From Pseudomonas mucoides (GTDB lineage Bacteria > Pseudomonadota > Gammaproteobacteria > Pseudomonadales > Pseudomonadaceae), in assembly GCF_015461845.1 (NCBI RefSeq), contig NZ_JACOPW010000012.1:60037-124036 (forward strand): DNA of 64,000 nt, written 5' to 3'. Shown piece after piece: positions 42,660 through 50,938 of the stretch. The number at the start of each line of letters is the position of its first letter. Position 1 is the first letter of the stretch. A program made the translations under genes and the position numbers. Below the pieces are notes generated by a model. It saw only the letters and a program-made list of their open reading frames with translations, was not told where the DNA came from and searched no databases.

Positions 42660-43142
42660 CTAGGCTTGGGCTTGAATCGTCGTTGGCGGTGTGAAACTCA
42701 CAACCTCCCATTCTTCCAAGGAACCGTGATCGACCAGTTCCTCGATGACCGTTGGACCCGGGACATCAATCCATTCTGCCGCCCTCAGCCAGGCAAGGAA
42801 TTCAATCTCGGTTTGGTTGGATCGAGCCTGCAGGCTCGCCAAGCCATCCTCCAGTTCAACCACCAGATCAACGCCCCAGTATTCGGGGTCACGATATTCC
42901 CGGGCCTGATTCCTGATGACCTGCGAAAGATGGCCACCGTAATAGCTCAAATCGCTTGTTTCGCGCCAGCCAGGTTGGAGCAGCAATGCTCGCGCCATAC
43001 TGGTCGAAATTGAAAAGTAGTCAGGGCCGCCCACGCTTCTCTCTGACACGAATTCCCAGTACAGGGGGCCAAGCGTTGGATGGGCGGCAGAAACAACCAC
43101 TCCAGTGCGGGTTCGGCGTTCGTCGTCGCGTTCGATGTGCAC
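42660..43142 (-). CDS. hypothetical protein, paralogue of 43583-44083
   Basis: 160 residues from GTG with AGGAGC upstream. Shares with the 43583-44083 product the segments VVVSAAHPTLGPLYWEFV and LLQPGWRE, and ends with a common LQARS...FLAWLRAAEWIDVPGP block. Identity is visible over most of the length, so the two arose by duplication. Function unknown. Confidence 0.7.
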   Translation of the reverse strand: MHIERDDERRTRTGVVVSAAHPTLGPLYWEFVSERSVGGPDYFSISTSMARALLLQPGWRETSDLSYYGGHLSQVIRNQAREYRDPEYWGVDLVVELEDGLASLQARSNQTEIEFLAWLRAAEWIDVPGPTVIEELVDHGSLEEWEVVSFTPPTTIQAQA

Positions 43143-43164
43143 GGTTTACAGCTCCTGAAATTGT

Positions 43165-43203
43165 TCAATGAACCAATGTTATGGTGATTATTTCGTGCCA
43201 GAA
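43165..43203 (-). promoter_or_regulatory. TTCTGGCAC-type promoter module
   Basis: Left box TTCTGGCAC at 43203-43195, right box CATTGGTTCATTG. Ends 23 nt before GTG 43142. Confidence 0.75.
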
Positions 43204-43242
43204 GCCGGCAGCAAAATGCCCCCGGCTTTCCTTTGATGATAC

Positions 43243-43524
43243 TTAGGTCAGGTTGGCAGCCCACTCTGGGATTTCATGAGATGTGATAAGTCCAAAACCC
43301 ACTGGGTCATTGAACAAGTCGGCGTTTGCATCAAGGAGCGACTCCTCCAGGTCGGCCATCTCGTGGCGGCAGGCTTCGGAATAGGTGGAGTCCATAGAGC
43401 GCATGCGTTGAATCTGAGCAAATACAAGCTTCTGGCTTTCGGCATCGATAACGATCCGAGTCATCCGTTCGTGCTCGTCTGCTTCGAAGATGTGGCCCCA
43501 GGTGCCGCTGATGAACTTTGACAT
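43243..43524 (-). CDS. small hypothetical protein
   Basis: 93 residues from ATG at 43524 with AAGGGAA upstream. Helical, acidic (MADLEESLLDANADLF). It sits between the two paralogous genes, 58 nt after 43583-44083, and is probably the second gene of that unit. Confidence 0.6.
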   Translation of the reverse strand: MSKFISGTWGHIFEADEHERMTRIVIDAESQKLVFAQIQRMRSMDSTYSEACRHEMADLEESLLDANADLFNDPVGFGLITSHEIPEWAANLT

Positions 43525-43582
43525 GGATATTCCCTTGAATCGTCGCTGTTGATTGTTGCGAGATGGCGTCCGCCTTTGAGAT

Positions 43583-44083
43583 TTATGCCTGTAAGCGCTG
43601 CCAGATCGGAAAGTCCTGCAATTGAGGGGAAACAAAGGACTGAGGAAAGTCGAGTGCTGCTCCGGGGGCTTCTACATCCAGCCATGCGGCCGAGGTTAGC
43701 CAGGCGGTGAATGCGTCGACATCCTGCCCACTACGTCGCTGCAGCGACTTGAGAACGCCTCCAAGGGTAGTGGTGGTCGACCAAGTGCAGGCTTTGGTTT
43801 CGTCGATGTCGTGCTCTTGCTGAAACTGCTCACTGTCGAGCATCAGCTTTGTCATGTGGTCGCGATGACTCCACGCCATGATTCCTTCTCGCCAGCCTTT
43901 GCGCAGCGTCATTGCGTCCTCAAGGTTGGTCGTTAGCGTGTAGCAGTCAGGGGCGTTATGGTCCGAGCCATCGACAAAGCACCAGTAGACTGGGCCCAAG
44001 GTTGGATGGCTGGCGCTGATCACGACGGTTGCCTGCACACACTGGGCAACAACAGTCAGTGAAGGGAATGCATTGATCGACAT
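43583..44083 (-). CDS. hypothetical protein, paralogue of 42660-43142
   Basis: 166 residues; GGAGTCACCC before ATG. TVVISASHPTLGPVYWCFV, LRKGWREG and SLQRRSG...FTAWLTSAAWLDVEAPG correspond to blocks in the 42660-43142 product. The conserved HPTLGPxYW segment is the best family mark. Own promoter module. Confidence 0.7.
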   Translation of the reverse strand: MSINAFPSLTVVAQCVQATVVISASHPTLGPVYWCFVDGSDHNAPDCYTLTTNLEDAMTLRKGWREGIMAWSHRDHMTKLMLDSEQFQQEHDIDETKACTWSTTTTLGGVLKSLQRRSGQDVDAFTAWLTSAAWLDVEAPGAALDFPQSFVSPQLQDFPIWQRLQA

Positions 44084-44100
44084 GGGTGACTCCTCAAGAT

Positions 44101-44139
44101 TTGATGATTCATCTTGTGGCCGATATCGGTGTGCCAGAA
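44101..44139 (-). promoter_or_regulatory. TTCTGGCAC-type promoter module
   Basis: Left box TTCTGGCAC at 44139-44131, right box AGATGAATCATCA. Ends 18 nt before ATG 44083. Confidence 0.75.
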
Positions 44140-44163
44140 GCCCATCATGAAGGTTCTGTCAGG

Positions 44164-44195
44164 CATAAAAAAGGCACCGCGAAAAGAGGTGCCTT
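44164..44195 (-). terminator. Rho-independent terminator
   Basis: On the minus strand AAGGCACC and GGTGCCTT form an 8-bp stem followed by TTTTT. It lies 20 nt after the stop of 44215-44427. Confidence 0.8.
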
Positions 44196-44214
44196 GGTGT
44201 GTTTGGAGTGGCGA

Positions 44215-44427
44215 TCAGCTTGGATCGCGGCACTCTTTAAGCACCTTGTCGGCTGTCTCACGGGAATTCAGACCTTTACCCCACGCCTGCTGGACGTAGA
44301 AAGGCTGACCCTCAACGATGCCCGCGGCGTCGGAGTGCGAGATATCCAGGTCATCGGCAACGAACTGGGTTACCTCACCCTCCCACACGCTGTAGGTCTG
44401 AGTGTTGCTCTGATCGGGAATAGTCAT
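44215..44427 (-). CDS. small hypothetical protein
   Basis: 70 residues. VWEGEVTQFVADDLDISHSD then FYVQQAWGKGLNS. A complete single-gene unit with module and terminator. Unknown function. Confidence 0.65.
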   Translation of the reverse strand: MTIPDQSNTQTYSVWEGEVTQFVADDLDISHSDAAGIVEGQPFYVQQAWGKGLNSRETADKVLKECRDPS

Positions 44428-44449
44428 GGCTGTGTTCCAAGTGGCTTCA

Positions 44450-44488
44450 AGATGGAACCATGTTCAAGCCATATTAGGAGTGCCAGAA
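44450..44488 (-). promoter_or_regulatory. TTCTGGCAC-type promoter module
   Basis: Left box TTCTGGCAC at 44488-44480, right box ACATGGTTCCATC preceded by CTTGA. Ends 23 nt before ATG 44427; the left box begins five bases after the neighbouring stop. Confidence 0.75.
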
Positions 44489-44492
44489 GCAC

Positions 44493-44969
44493 CTAACGTT
44501 GCGGTGGGGTGCAAAAAGCTAACCGGTCACCTGCCAGGGTGTACAGAGACTTGCCGTCCGTAACAGCCTCGGTTCTGTGAAGCTTCATGTATTTCTGCAG
44601 GCGCCTTTGCTCGATCTCGTTCAGCTCCGCCCCGGGAACATGAATACCCACAAAGCTAAGCCACTCAACCGGATCAGCAGAGGGGATGCGATCCATAGGG
44701 ATTGGGCGCAGCTCAAGCTTTTGACCCGCAGTCGCATTGATAATCAAAGGCTCGATTAATGTCCGATGTACGGGAATGGACAGGCACTGGCCGATCGCCG
44801 CCTCTGAATAGATTAGTTTCCCGTCCTTGAGTTGCACGACGAAGTTGACGCCATCTTGGTCGACCATGCCCAAAGGCGAGCCAAGCTCGATAAGTGCTGC
44901 CAGCCGCCGTTGGCCAGTGAGTACGCTGATTCCGTGTGCGCGGAGGAGAAGGGATACGTTCACAGTCAT
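44493..44969 (-). CDS. hypothetical protein
   Basis: 158 residues from ATG at 44969 (AAGGTG upstream). Begins MTVNVSLLLRAHGISVLTG; an HTH-like pattern is possible but not convincing. Follows 45114-45449 by 144 nt. Confidence 0.55.
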   Translation of the reverse strand: MTVNVSLLLRAHGISVLTGQRRLAALIELGSPLGMVDQDGVNFVVQLKDGKLIYSEAAIGQCLSIPVHRTLIEPLIINATAGQKLELRPIPMDRIPSADPVEWLSFVGIHVPGAELNEIEQRRLQKYMKLHRTEAVTDGKSLYTLAGDRLAFCTPPQR

Positions 44970-45113
44970 TTCTTGTTTCACCTTAAATTTCGGATACTTC
45001 AGCCTTGAACCACCAGATCCAATGCAACCCAAGCCTGAACCGTCGCTCTGTCCGTGCTCAGCAGATTACCGGAGAAGGGTGGTTCAGCAGATACGACGCC
45101 CGCTATAAGCCTA

Positions 45114-45449
45114 TCAAGCTGCTGCCGGCCGCACGATATTGTCAGGCTCAGGGTGGAATTTATCGCAGAAGGATTTTCGCCGGTCCTTATCGATCCAGCG
45201 CTCGTACTTGCCCGGGTTTCCGTCAGCCAGGACGTTGATGGCACTGTAGTGATCACCGACGAAGGCCAGATCTTTGCCTTTGGCCGGGTCGCGGGCTACA
45301 CACTGCACCCAGCCATCAGCGACATAAGTTATCTCTTGCCAGATGGAGCAGCATGCGAACCGAACAAACCAACCAGGTTGGACACCGAGTTGCTTGAGGT
45401 CAGTATCCGAGGTGCAGCGGGTGATGGTGACTGTCGTGGTCTGAGTCAT
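45114..45449 (-). CDS. hypothetical protein
   Basis: 111 residues; TAGGAG before ATG. Beta-rich with paired Cys (FACCSIWQEITYVADGWVQC). Unknown. Behind its own module. Confidence 0.65.
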   Translation of the reverse strand: MTQTTTVTITRCTSDTDLKQLGVQPGWFVRFACCSIWQEITYVADGWVQCVARDPAKGKDLAFVGDHYSAINVLADGNPGKYERWIDKDRRKSFCDKFHPEPDNIVRPAAA

Positions 45450-45465
45450 GGATAAAGCTCCTAGT

Positions 45466-45504
45466 CGATGAGCCCAGTATCAGGGTGGGGGAGGTGTGCC
45501 AGAA
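45466..45504 (-). promoter_or_regulatory. TTCTGGCAC-type promoter module
   Basis: Left box TTCTGGCAC at 45504-45496, right box TACTGGGCTCATC preceded by CCTGA. Ends 17 nt before ATG 45449. Confidence 0.75.
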
Positions 45505-45523
45505 CCTTCCCCAGAGGAATCAG

Positions 45524-47350
45524 CTACAGCCAGAATGAAAGCTGCTCGAGGCTCGTTGGTGAGGCTGGGAGGACTGCCGGCGCTGGTTCCGTGTCGAATT
45601 TGGACTGGAGAGCCTTCAGAAGGGCGTGCGGGTCATGCAGCACGTCTTTTATCCCATGAACAAAGATCTGGTTACTCATTTTGGCCATACGATTCCATTC
45701 CCCAAGCCCGCCCTTGTAAAGGGTGGCCGTACCTAGCCCTACGAAGTAGTCGACCACCAACATGGGGTTATCCAGCGGTGCTATGCGATTAAGGGCATAG
45801 TCGAGATCGAAGCCCATAAACAATTCTGCACCTTCCTCGTCGATCTCGAACTCATCTCCGACGTTGGCACTTTGAACAATCGTCCCGTCAGCCAGGGTGG
45901 TCGTAGCTTCCCAGTCGACCATCGCATGGGCGAGGTTGCGGAATCCGCGCCAGGCGCTGTGATACTCAGCGTCGGCAAATGGAGCTTCAGCTCGGAATGC
46001 GACATCCTTCTCAGTGAATTTGGGAATCGAATCCAAAGAAGGAATTTCAAATCGCATCCCGCGCTCATAGATGTCTTTGTACGCCCTCAAAGCCGAGAAG
46101 CTATTTTGATACCCATATCGCGCGCTGATAAAGTCAATTGCAATGATTTGACGCTCGTCCAGAATAGTGAATCGTGGAGCAATCCCTAGGCGACCGGATT
46201 CAATTTCTTCACGGATTTGGACGGTCAGCATGATACGCAACAGGTCGAGACAATGTTGTGGGCTGTACGAGTTAGGGACGATCTTGATAGTGCCTGTTTC
46301 TTCGTTAACAGTGCGAGCAAGCCAGCAACGAGCGGACGGGTCGAAGTGCTTTGCCAGCATGAAGGCACGGAGGTCACGAAGAGGTGCCATCCAAGAATAA
46401 ACCCCACCCTCAGTTGCGATAATGTTGTCTGCGCTAGTGTCTTTGGAGATTTTGCCGCAGGTCCAGCATCCAGTGCGAGCCCCGCATGCTGGCCGCGCTT
46501 GCTCGGTGCCGCTCAAGTACATATTGACCATGCACTCGCCACCGTTCGCTTCGCGATATATCTCCACTAGCTCATCAAAGTTGTCGTAGGTTGAGAACTT
46601 GCCAGAACGAACATAGCCGATGTATGTGAAGACATCGAAGGTATCCCAATTGGCAATGGGGCTAAGGATCATCTGGCCGTTGCCCATAGCGTCTACCGCT
46701 TCGGTAGCGCTCTCGCCGCGCTCCTTCATCTTGGAGGCCCGAGCGCTGCTCTCATCAAAGCGGGTGCCGATGAGAGTGACTAGGTTAGCATCCTTGGCTT
46801 TGACCCCATCTTTCTCAGCAATGTAGGCCTTCACTTGTCGCTTGATTTTATCAAGTGGTGCTGCCTTGGCCATCTGCTGGCATTTGGAACTTGCGCCCAC
46901 ACTCATGATCGATCGCCCGGACAGAATTGCCACCAGATAATCGTTGCTCAAGTTGGGTGAGGCTACCCATACCCGAGTAGGAATGCCTTCGGTCTTCGCG
47001 AAGGATTCGATAGATTTAATCTGTCCCTTGGTATATTGGTCAATTCTTGGGTTTTCCATCCTGGTGTTAGAATTGACAACATGGAGGGTAGGTGTTTCTA
47101 AACCTTCAGACTTCAGTTCGGAAAGTGCGGTATAAGCAAGGCTTAAAGTTACGCTACTGTCCTTGCCTCCACTGTAGGCCACAGACAAGTTAGCGCCGTT
47201 GATTACTTGCTGTTTGATCGCGTCGATCGCGCTTCGTACTTTCTCATCGAAACTCTGGCTTACAATCGGCCCACGTGGAGACTCAACCTTGATCTCTTCG
47301 AAGAGGCCTACTTGCTTAACGTTAATCAGGTTTGCGTGGGCGGAGGTCAT
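45524..47350 (-). CDS. DndC/PAPS-reductase-like PP-loop protein with extra C-terminal domain
   Basis: 608 residues, the largest protein in the window. Residues 57-66 (VAYSGGKDSS) are the PP-loop that binds ATP; HVVNSNTRMENPRI and LIGTRFDESSARASKM are further family marks. Cys157 and the ACGARTGCWTCG cluster (C289, C295, C298; also C273) match the iron-sulphur ligands of DndC, which helps insert sulphur into DNA. A further region of about 280 residues has no recognised domain. No dndA, B, D or E is nearby, so a stand-alone sulphur or nucleotide transferase, or an IbrA-type regulator, is equally possible. Driven by its own module. Confidence 0.8.
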   Translation of the reverse strand: MTSAHANLINVKQVGLFEEIKVESPRGPIVSQSFDEKVRSAIDAIKQQVINGANLSVAYSGGKDSSVTLSLAYTALSELKSEGLETPTLHVVNSNTRMENPRIDQYTKGQIKSIESFAKTEGIPTRVWVASPNLSNDYLVAILSGRSIMSVGASSKCQQMAKAAPLDKIKRQVKAYIAEKDGVKAKDANLVTLIGTRFDESSARASKMKERGESATEAVDAMGNGQMILSPIANWDTFDVFTYIGYVRSGKFSTYDNFDELVEIYREANGGECMVNMYLSGTEQARPACGARTGCWTCGKISKDTSADNIIATEGGVYSWMAPLRDLRAFMLAKHFDPSARCWLARTVNEETGTIKIVPNSYSPQHCLDLLRIMLTVQIREEIESGRLGIAPRFTILDERQIIAIDFISARYGYQNSFSALRAYKDIYERGMRFEIPSLDSIPKFTEKDVAFRAEAPFADAEYHSAWRGFRNLAHAMVDWEATTTLADGTIVQSANVGDEFEIDEEGAELFMGFDLDYALNRIAPLDNPMLVVDYFVGLGTATLYKGGLGEWNRMAKMSNQIFVHGIKDVLHDPHALLKALQSKFDTEPAPAVLPASPTSLEQLSFWL

Positions 47351-47374
47351 GATTGCTTCACTGTGTTCAATTCG

Positions 47375-47413
47375 GTATGAGCACAGTTTCAGGGCGAATC
47401 ATGTGTGCCAGAA
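47375..47413 (-). promoter_or_regulatory. TTCTGGCAC-type promoter module
   Basis: Left box TTCTGGCAC at 47413-47405, right box AACTGTGCTCATA preceded by CCTGA. Ends 25 nt before ATG 47350 of the DndC-like gene. Confidence 0.75.
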
Positions 47414-47531
47414 CCGCCCAGGTAGAAAATCGTTGATACGAAGTCGCCGGGTGGAAAGCCATTGGCAAGTAGCCCACCTCTAAACCTTCAGGCTGATCAT
47501 CTATCAAAAAGCAGTTACTCGCTGTCCCTGC

Positions 47532-47570
47532 TGGTGGCACGTCAACATTGAGTGGATTATGACTATCCCC
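47532..47570 (+). promoter_or_regulatory. TGGTGGCAC-variant promoter module, plus strand
   Basis: Left box TGGTGGCAC at 47532-47540, right box TTATGACTATCCC. 49 nt before ATG 47619; weaker than average. Confidence 0.5.
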
Positions 47571-47618
47571 GGCATCCGTAGCTGCCTCACATTAGACACC
47601 CACTCAGGAAACGATCGT

Positions 47619-47993
47619 ATGAATCACTGGCTCAAGACCCTTCTGCCAAAGAATCCATCTGCTGTTGAACTGTCGCAGAAAATCGACGATGCAGATGAAC
47701 GTGTTCAGAATTTGAAGGAGCAAATCATTGCGGTACAGGCTCGGCGCTCTGAGCTTGAGCGTGAGGCGAGAGATCTTGCTTCCCAAAGTTTGGGAGAGGC
47801 TCAGCTTGCCTCCGTAACGAGTGATGAAGCTGCTTTGCTCAATAGCTGCAAAGTGAGCGCTTCGATTCTTCAAGGTGAGCTACGGCGCCTGTTTGTAGAG
47901 TCCTCTCCGTTTTTGAGCGAGCTTGCTCAATCAGAAATGGACAAAAGCACCTCCATCCATGACAACCTAGGCCGTTGGCATTCCCGCTTTTAG
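47619..47993 (+). CDS. coiled-coil hypothetical protein
   Basis: 124 residues from ATG at 47619 (AGGAAAC upstream). Residues 20-70 form a strong coiled coil (LSQKIDDADERVQNLKEQII, VQARRSELEREARDLA). Unknown partner. First gene of a plus-strand cluster to 50140. Confidence 0.6.
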   Translation: MNHWLKTLLPKNPSAVELSQKIDDADERVQNLKEQIIAVQARRSELEREARDLASQSLGEAQLASVTSDEAALLNSCKVSASILQGELRRLFVESSPFLSELAQSEMDKSTSIHDNLGRWHSRF

Positions 47994-48025
47994 ATTCAGC
48001 TGTGGTTCCTAGGAAGCAAATTGTC

Positions 48026-48514
48026 ATGAAGATGGAAGAACCAGACGACGTTTACGAGATCCTCCGCGAAGCTAAGACGCTAGCCAGGCGCTACTACCAT
48101 TTGACTGGCAAGCCCCTGGGCGTCACCGGCGAGGTGGCGGAATACGAGGCATCTCGAATCCTCGGTCTGGAGTTGGAACAAGCCAGAACGGCTGGCTTTG
48201 ACGCCATTGAGACCAAGGATGGAGTAGAGATCAAGATCCAGATCAAGGGCCGGTACTTCCCGAACCCCCGCATGCGAGGGGGTAGGCTCGGATCGATCGA
48301 CCTGAAACAACCTTTCGACATTGTGATGCTGGTTCTGCTTGATGGCGACTACAACGCCTTCCAGATCTACGAAGCCAAAAGGCCAGACGTCGAGGCGTTG
48401 CTGACCAGGCCAGGCTCGAAGAGTAGGAATGAGCGTGGTTCATTGGGTATTAGCCAGTTCAAAGCGATCAGCGTCCTCAGATGGGAAAGGGTCGAGATCA
48501 GTCAGCCGGCATGA
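48026..48514 (+). CDS. DUF6998-like protein, PD-(D/E)XK nuclease candidate
   Basis: 162 residues from ATG at 48026. VTGEVAEYEASRILGLELEQ followed by GFDAIETKDGVEIKIQIKGR gives an E...D...QIK arrangement typical of restriction-endonuclease-like folds and of DUF6998. The set of acidic and Lys residues suggests a metal-dependent DNA-binding or cleaving core, which is inferred from motif order. Located between a coiled-coil protein and unknown genes. Confidence 0.6.
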   Translation: MKMEEPDDVYEILREAKTLARRYYHLTGKPLGVTGEVAEYEASRILGLELEQARTAGFDAIETKDGVEIKIQIKGRYFPNPRMRGGRLGSIDLKQPFDIVMLVLLDGDYNAFQIYEAKRPDVEALLTRPGSKSRNERGSLGISQFKAISVLRWERVEISQPA

Positions 48515-48588
48515 TGCATCTGCTATGGGCGACCCCTGCCGAGGCGTTATCCTAACCAGCTACATGCAAGCACCATGAGGTCAATTCA

Positions 48589-48975
48589 GTGCCACAGTCA
48601 CTATTCGATCGGCTAGCCCAGTTCGACGCTTCGATGCTTGCGTCTGGACGGCCCCCTGTTCCTGGAGAAGAGCGCCGGGCGATACAGCTTACCAATGCCG
48701 TGAATCCAGAGGCTGGGCGGGGTTTCGACTGGCTTGTCCCCGAAGCTGCCAGCACCGCCAAAATCATCCACCACGAACAGTCTGCCGATTTCATGCTGTT
48801 CGCGTTCGATGATCGGAGTCTGCTGGTATTGCTGCAGACAGGTTTTGTGTTCTCGGTGGCGAGCTGCAACGCCGACAGTCTTGGCAAAGTCAAAGCCTGG
48901 CTCAAAAGCCACAACATTGCTTCAGGTGCCCCGGGTGGGCCTGCTGCCAACCAGCCCTTTGATGTTTCGGGCTAA
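48589..48975 (+). CDS. hypothetical protein
   Basis: 128 residues from GTG with GAGGTC upstream. Central HHEQSADFMLFAFDDRSLLV segment resembles a small alpha/beta binding domain. Unknown. Confidence 0.6.
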   Translation: MPQSLFDRLAQFDASMLASGRPPVPGEERRAIQLTNAVNPEAGRGFDWLVPEAASTAKIIHHEQSADFMLFAFDDRSLLVLLQTGFVFSVASCNADSLGKVKAWLKSHNIASGAPGGPAANQPFDVSG

Positions 48976-49057
48976 TTTTTGGTTTATCGCCTCCCTGAGA
49001 AGCCGGCCTTTGGGGCCGCAGAGTGGCGGGACTACAGTTTTCGTTTATGGTAATTGA

Positions 49058-49438
49058 GTGCCCAAGATGGACATCGAAAGGGTCATCCTTGCAGCAAAGC
49101 TAGGCCGTGCACGCAAAGACGCTCAAGTTGATACCTGCTCGGTTTTTGCAGCAGCTTTGTACGATCTCCTATCTGAGAGAGGCATTCACAGAACAATTGT
49201 CACTGCTGTGAAGAAGGGATTCCAAGCCTGGGCTCACTCGGTCATTGAGGTAGAGGGGCGCTACTACGACTCCCTGGGTGAATTTTCTGCCGCTATCTAT
49301 CGCGATCGGGCACGCATCCATCCGTCCGTGAGCCTAGATATCGCGTACGTCCCCGATTCGCGTGATGACTGCTACGAAGAGGAATTCGTTGAGATGTACA
49401 ACTTCTATCTGAAAATGCTGACAAAGGCCGCCGTTTAG
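49058..49438 (+). CDS. papain-like C-H-D protein
   Basis: 126 residues from GTG (ATG 49067 possible). VDTCSVFAAALYDLL (C27), WAHSVIEVEG (H60) and YYDSLGEFS (D71) give the Cys-His-Asp order of a minimal papain/NlpC-like fold. Comparable to 27638-28069 in layout, not in sequence. A peptidase, deamidase or inactive relative is possible. Confidence 0.55.
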   Translation: MPKMDIERVILAAKLGRARKDAQVDTCSVFAAALYDLLSERGIHRTIVTAVKKGFQAWAHSVIEVEGRYYDSLGEFSAAIYRDRARIHPSVSLDIAYVPDSRDDCYEEEFVEMYNFYLKMLTKAAV

Positions 49439-49456
49439 GAGCCCGCGTGGACATCA

Positions 49457-50140
49457 ATGGCCAATGAAAAGCTTATCGCGCGCATCACTGATATCGCAAG
49501 GTCGCTGAACAAGCGCCAGCAGGCATACCTCGTTGTGGCCTATGAGCTTGATCAATCCGCCGAGGACGCGAACTCGGGGCCTGGTGCCAGGGCGGCGTCA
49601 GATTGGCGGTGGATTGAGTACGGTCCCGATGGGAGGGTTCGCAAGCTCACTTATGACGGCCCTCTGCGGGTGGCTTTGGAGTCTATGGAGCTCGTCGGTC
49701 ACGGCACAGGGTCCACATGGGGCTCATTAGAGAAACGTGGGCTGATCCTCACTGAGCACCGGCTGATCGGCCTCGGCAGTCTGCAGAGCCTGTTCGTTCG
49801 AATGACTACCGAAGGTCGCCGCGTTGCCCGGGCAGTCCAAGGTGTAGAGATTGTGAAGCCTCGCCCTGAAGTAACTGACAAGCCATTATCAATCACCGCG
49901 CTGCGGATCCTGCACCTTTGCCAGCAGAGCCCTCATGAGTCATTAGACTCATTCGAGCCCTGGATTGGACGGCCCTATTACCCAGATCCAATGATAGTTC
50001 TCGGCATCGCGCGGGGGCTGGTCAAAAAGGGTCTACTGCAGGTGGGTAGTCACAAGGCGCTATTCAAAATAACGCCGGCCGGGCAAGCCATTGACATTGA
50101 GTCGCAGGAAAACTGGAAGCCATTCAAACGACCAGCTTAG
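49457..50140 (+). CDS. double winged-helix-like protein
   Basis: 227 residues, 18 nt after the C-H-D gene. Two segments look like winged helices: WGSLEKRGLILTEHRL ... RMTTEGRRVAR, and LSITALRILHLCQQ ... IARGLVKKGLLQVG ... FKITPAGQAI. DNA binding is inferred from this shape. Could regulate the plus-strand cluster. Confidence 0.6.
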   Translation: MANEKLIARITDIARSLNKRQQAYLVVAYELDQSAEDANSGPGARAASDWRWIEYGPDGRVRKLTYDGPLRVALESMELVGHGTGSTWGSLEKRGLILTEHRLIGLGSLQSLFVRMTTEGRRVARAVQGVEIVKPRPEVTDKPLSITALRILHLCQQSPHESLDSFEPWIGRPYYPDPMIVLGIARGLVKKGLLQVGSHKALFKITPAGQAIDIESQENWKPFKRPA

Positions 50141-50188
50141 GTGAGTCAGGGCGAGTGAACCTCTTCCTAGGTTGACGGTTTCCATTCC

Positions 50189-50377
50189 TTACTTGCGGTA
50201 CTGAAAGCCAACACGGTCAGTAACCCCATGCTGACGACCATCCTGTTCGAAAATACCCATGTGACCCGCAAGCCAGGCCCGATGAAATACGGTCTTGCTG
50301 ATGATCTTGCGCACAATGCGCGGCAACAGGCGGGCAGCGTAACCAATCATGTAGCAGCGGAAGGCGATGGATTCCAT
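50189..50377 (-). CDS. small basic hypothetical protein
   Basis: 62 residues from ATG 50377 (GTG 50389 also possible). Basic helix ARLLPRIVRKIISKTVFHRA, then GIFEQDGRQHGVTD. Could be membrane- or nucleic-acid-associated. Behind a degenerate module. Confidence 0.5.
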   Translation of the reverse strand: MESIAFRCYMIGYAARLLPRIVRKIISKTVFHRAWLAGHMGIFEQDGRQHGVTDRVGFQYRK

Positions 50378-50404
50378 GTGGACACTCACAATCGAAGAGT
50401 CTTA

Positions 50405-50443
50405 AGTTGAGGTAATGCTCACCTGGAGAGGGGCGTGCCGCCA
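50405..50443 (-). promoter_or_regulatory. TGGCGGCAC-variant promoter module
   Basis: Left box TGGCGGCAC at 50443-50435, right box GCATTACCTCAAC. Ends 28 nt before ATG 50377. Weak. Confidence 0.45.
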
Positions 50444-50468
50444 CCATCATGGAAGGCAGAGCTCCCGA

Positions 50469-50771
50469 TCAGATCCACGAGGTCAGAGTCTTCCACCAAC
50501 CCTTGTCCTTCTTGTGCCGGATATGAGTGCGCGCGGCCAGCTTGTCCTGGTATTTACGGCAGGTTCCATTCAGCGACTTTCCAGCTGCAGTCTTAACGAT
50601 TACTCGATCGCCGAGTTTGTGGTTAACACAGGCAGCGAATGCTGCCGGGGTAGGTGATGGGCCGCGGTCACGCGCAGCCTGGCTGGCGCTAGCCGGTGAG
50701 GTGAGAATGACCGAAATGCTGCCCGCGATGAGGGCACAGAGGATGAGTTGACTGGGGGAAAGGCGTTTCAT
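50469..50771 (-). CDS. small secreted protein
   Basis: 100 residues with a clear signal peptide (MKRL, then LILCALIAGSISVILT, cleavage near ASA-SQ). Mature part is basic with two Cys (AACVNHKLG; NGTCRKYQ) that may form a disulphide. Function unknown; the ribosome site is weak. Confidence 0.65.
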   Translation of the reverse strand: MKRLSPSQLILCALIAGSISVILTSPASASQAARDRGPSPTPAAFAACVNHKLGDRVIVKTAAGKSLNGTCRKYQDKLAARTHIRHKKDKGWWKTLTSWI

Positions 50772-50938
50772 GGAGGTCTAGCACCTAGGCAGTTCTTGAT
50801 CTGCCAAGCGTGCGGATCATGCCACGTCGATGCAACTCATAAGCATGGCCCCAAATTTAAACCGCCGGCGGGGACGCAACCCCAAAAGGAAAACGGACAT
50901 CCTCACTCGAGAATTGTCCGTTTGGCATTTGTTTGCGA

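Noticed and set aside
45524..47350. A complete DNA phosphorothioation (dnd) system.
   Set aside because: Only a DndC-like protein is present; none of the partner genes is visible in the window.
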